A stretch of 7,903 nucleotides of DNA, taken from positions 1 to 7,903 of the forward strand of contig DNWZ01000196.1 in assembly GCA_003506095.1 (NCBI GenBank). The letters are read 5' to 3'. This document shows, one piece after another, positions 6,919-7,903 of the stretch. The notes below the pieces were generated by a model, which saw nothing but the letters and a program-made list of their open reading frames with translations, had not been told where the DNA came from and did no database searches. This DNA comes from Planctomycetaceae bacterium. GTDB taxonomy: Bacteria > Planctomycetota > Planctomycetia > Pirellulales > Pirellulaceae. Within the stretch, counting starts at the first letter, position 1, and each line of letters starts with the position of its first letter. The translations under genes and the position numbers were made by a program.

Positions 6919-6922
6919 GGAG
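6919..6922 (+). promoter_or_regulatory. Shine-Dalgarno of the P-loop protein gene
   Basis: GGAG lies 7 bases before the ATG at 6930. It supports this start for the frame that stays open to the right edge. Confidence 0.6.
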
Positions 6923-6929
6923 TCCTGTA

Positions 6930-7903
6930 ATGAGCGTAATCGATCAAGCCTTTGTAAAAGCCTTTTCGCGTCGCACTCAGCCGAGTTCGATGGGCGAATC
7001 GGCCTTGCAGGTCGCTGACAAGATCGCTTCACCGCCAGACGTTTCCATCCATCCACAATCCGAGCAATCGGCAATCGTCTGGGTCGATGCGGTCGCCGAT
7101 CAGTATTTGCGACGCGACGAATCGCAAAAGCTGGTACCGCCACAGTCACGCAGTCGCACCGGGTCGCCAGCATCGGCCAGCCTTTCCAATCATGGCGGTG
7201 AAATCCGCAGTCGCGGTTCGCGTCCTGCGTTTCAACCGATCACGCAACAACGCCCGGCGATTGAGCCAACTGCGCCGACAAGTCCATCATCACCCTCTCC
7301 GCAAACGCGGATCGATGCTGGTCATCCACCCGCAGCGATGCTTGACATGCACGCACCCGCCACTGGCAATGTGAACGGCGATCTTTTGCAGTTCGCCACC
7401 CTGCCCTGGATCGAAGCTTCATCAACCCTGTTCGAAACGCCACTGCATCCAGCGGTTTCTGGGCCGTACTATTCGGATACGGTAGTCGTTCAGGAAAACT
7501 ACCTACCGACGCCCCTGGCCGCGCCATCCAAACCGCTGGCCTCGGTGTCTCAACCCACTGCACCCGCACCAACTGCGCCCGCTGTATCGGTGCCGAACGT
7601 TGCCCCGCAGAAACCGATCACACCGACTCAGCACGCCGCAGCCCCCAAAAGACCATCGGGTACACAGCCCACCATCCAACCCACAGTCCAACCGTTCGCG
7701 GCCGTATGGGAAGTCGATGCATTCGAGTTCTCGGATACCGTGATCGCGTTATTTGGCGATGCCGGGTTGATCAAGTCGATCGGATTTCCGCTCGATCGTG
7801 CGGTCAGCGAAGGACTGCAAACCTTGTTAATCACCAGCGTCGAAGCAGGCGCTGGACGCACCACGGTTGCGACCGGAATCGCGATCGCCGCTGCAACGGC
7901 GGG
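6930..7903 (+). CDS. CpsD/BY-kinase-like P-loop protein with Arg in Walker A (partial, 3' end beyond window)
   Basis: The frame is open for 324 codons from a well-placed ATG to the right edge. Residues 1-65 look moderately ordered (for example AIVWVDAVADQYLRRDES). A long Pro/Ala/Gln/Ser-rich linker runs from about 66 to 255, densest at 191-255. An ordered segment then begins near WEVDAFEFSDTVIALFGDAG. At about 299-324 the sequence LLITSVEAGAGRTTVATGIA matches the first strand and P-loop of the tyrosine-autokinase/MinD-like ATPases that control polysaccharide chain length. Arg310 (CGC) stands where the invariant Walker A lysine normally sits. Family membership comes from the strand, P-loop and helix pattern only, since the rest of the domain is outside the window. 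The upstream membrane protein gene may encode a partner. Nucleotide binding could be altered or lost. Confidence 0.7.
   Translation, partial: MSVIDQAFVKAFSRRTQPSSMGESALQVADKIASPPDVSIHPQSEQSAIVWVDAVADQYLRRDESQKLVPPQSRSRTGSPASASLSNHGGEIRSRGSRPAFQPITQQRPAIEPTAPTSPSSPSPQTRIDAGHPPAAMLDMHAPATGNVNGDLLQFATLPWIEASSTLFETPLHPAVSGPYYSDTVVVQENYLPTPLAAPSKPLASVSQPTAPAPTAPAVSVPNVAPQKPITPTQHAAAPKRPSGTQPTIQPTVQPFAAVWEVDAFEFSDTVIALFGDAGLIKSIGFPLDRAVSEGLQTLLITSVEAGAGRTTVATGIAIAAATA

Noticed and set aside
7240..7572. 110-codon minus-strand frame opposite the P-loop gene
   Set aside because: It is antisense to a frame open for 324 codons that ends in a recognisable P-loop pattern.

Overview
The window looks like a piece of a Planctomycetota chromosome, most likely from the Rhodopirellula/Pirellulaceae group. 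This rests on protein style: a secreted sulfatase-modifying-factor-like protein, long low-complexity linkers, and a polysaccharide-kinase-like ATPase with an odd P-loop. GC content is moderate, Shine-Dalgarno use is sparse, and the hexamer CGATCG is frequent. The genus is inferred, not proven. No rRNA, tRNA, CRISPR array, transposase or phage gene is visible.

Layout, left to right. Positions 1-1496 (minus strand) hold asd (aspartate-semialdehyde dehydrogenase) followed after 9 bases by truA (tRNA pseudouridine synthase A). truA runs off the left edge. Upstream of asd, and transcribed in the same direction, is a secreted FGE-sulfatase-domain protein (1591-2805, minus). A clear intrinsic terminator (1557-1577) separates it from asd, so asd-truA must have its own promoter in a roughly 60-base stretch that carries three phased ATGGG repeats. 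A divergent intergenic region of about 390 bases leads to a small exported protein of unknown function (3199-3651, plus). This converges on a membrane-anchored HtrA/DegP-type serine protease with one PDZ domain (3684-5114, minus).

Right of the protease is a second divergent intergenic region of about 530 bases (5115-5649). It carries three perfect 8-bp inverted repeats. It leads into a plus-strand pair: a single-pass membrane protein with a long low-complexity exterior (5650-6837), and a Pro/Ala-rich protein cut by the right edge (6930-end). The second protein enters a BY-kinase/CpsD-like P-loop domain in which the Walker A lysine is replaced by arginine. The pair may be the start of an envelope or exopolysaccharide-related operon that continues outside the window.

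The housekeeping part (asd, truA) is ordinary. The least understood parts are the membrane protein plus variant-P-loop pair with its structured leader, the FGE-like protein lacking the catalytic cysteines, and the small charge-segregated exported protein.
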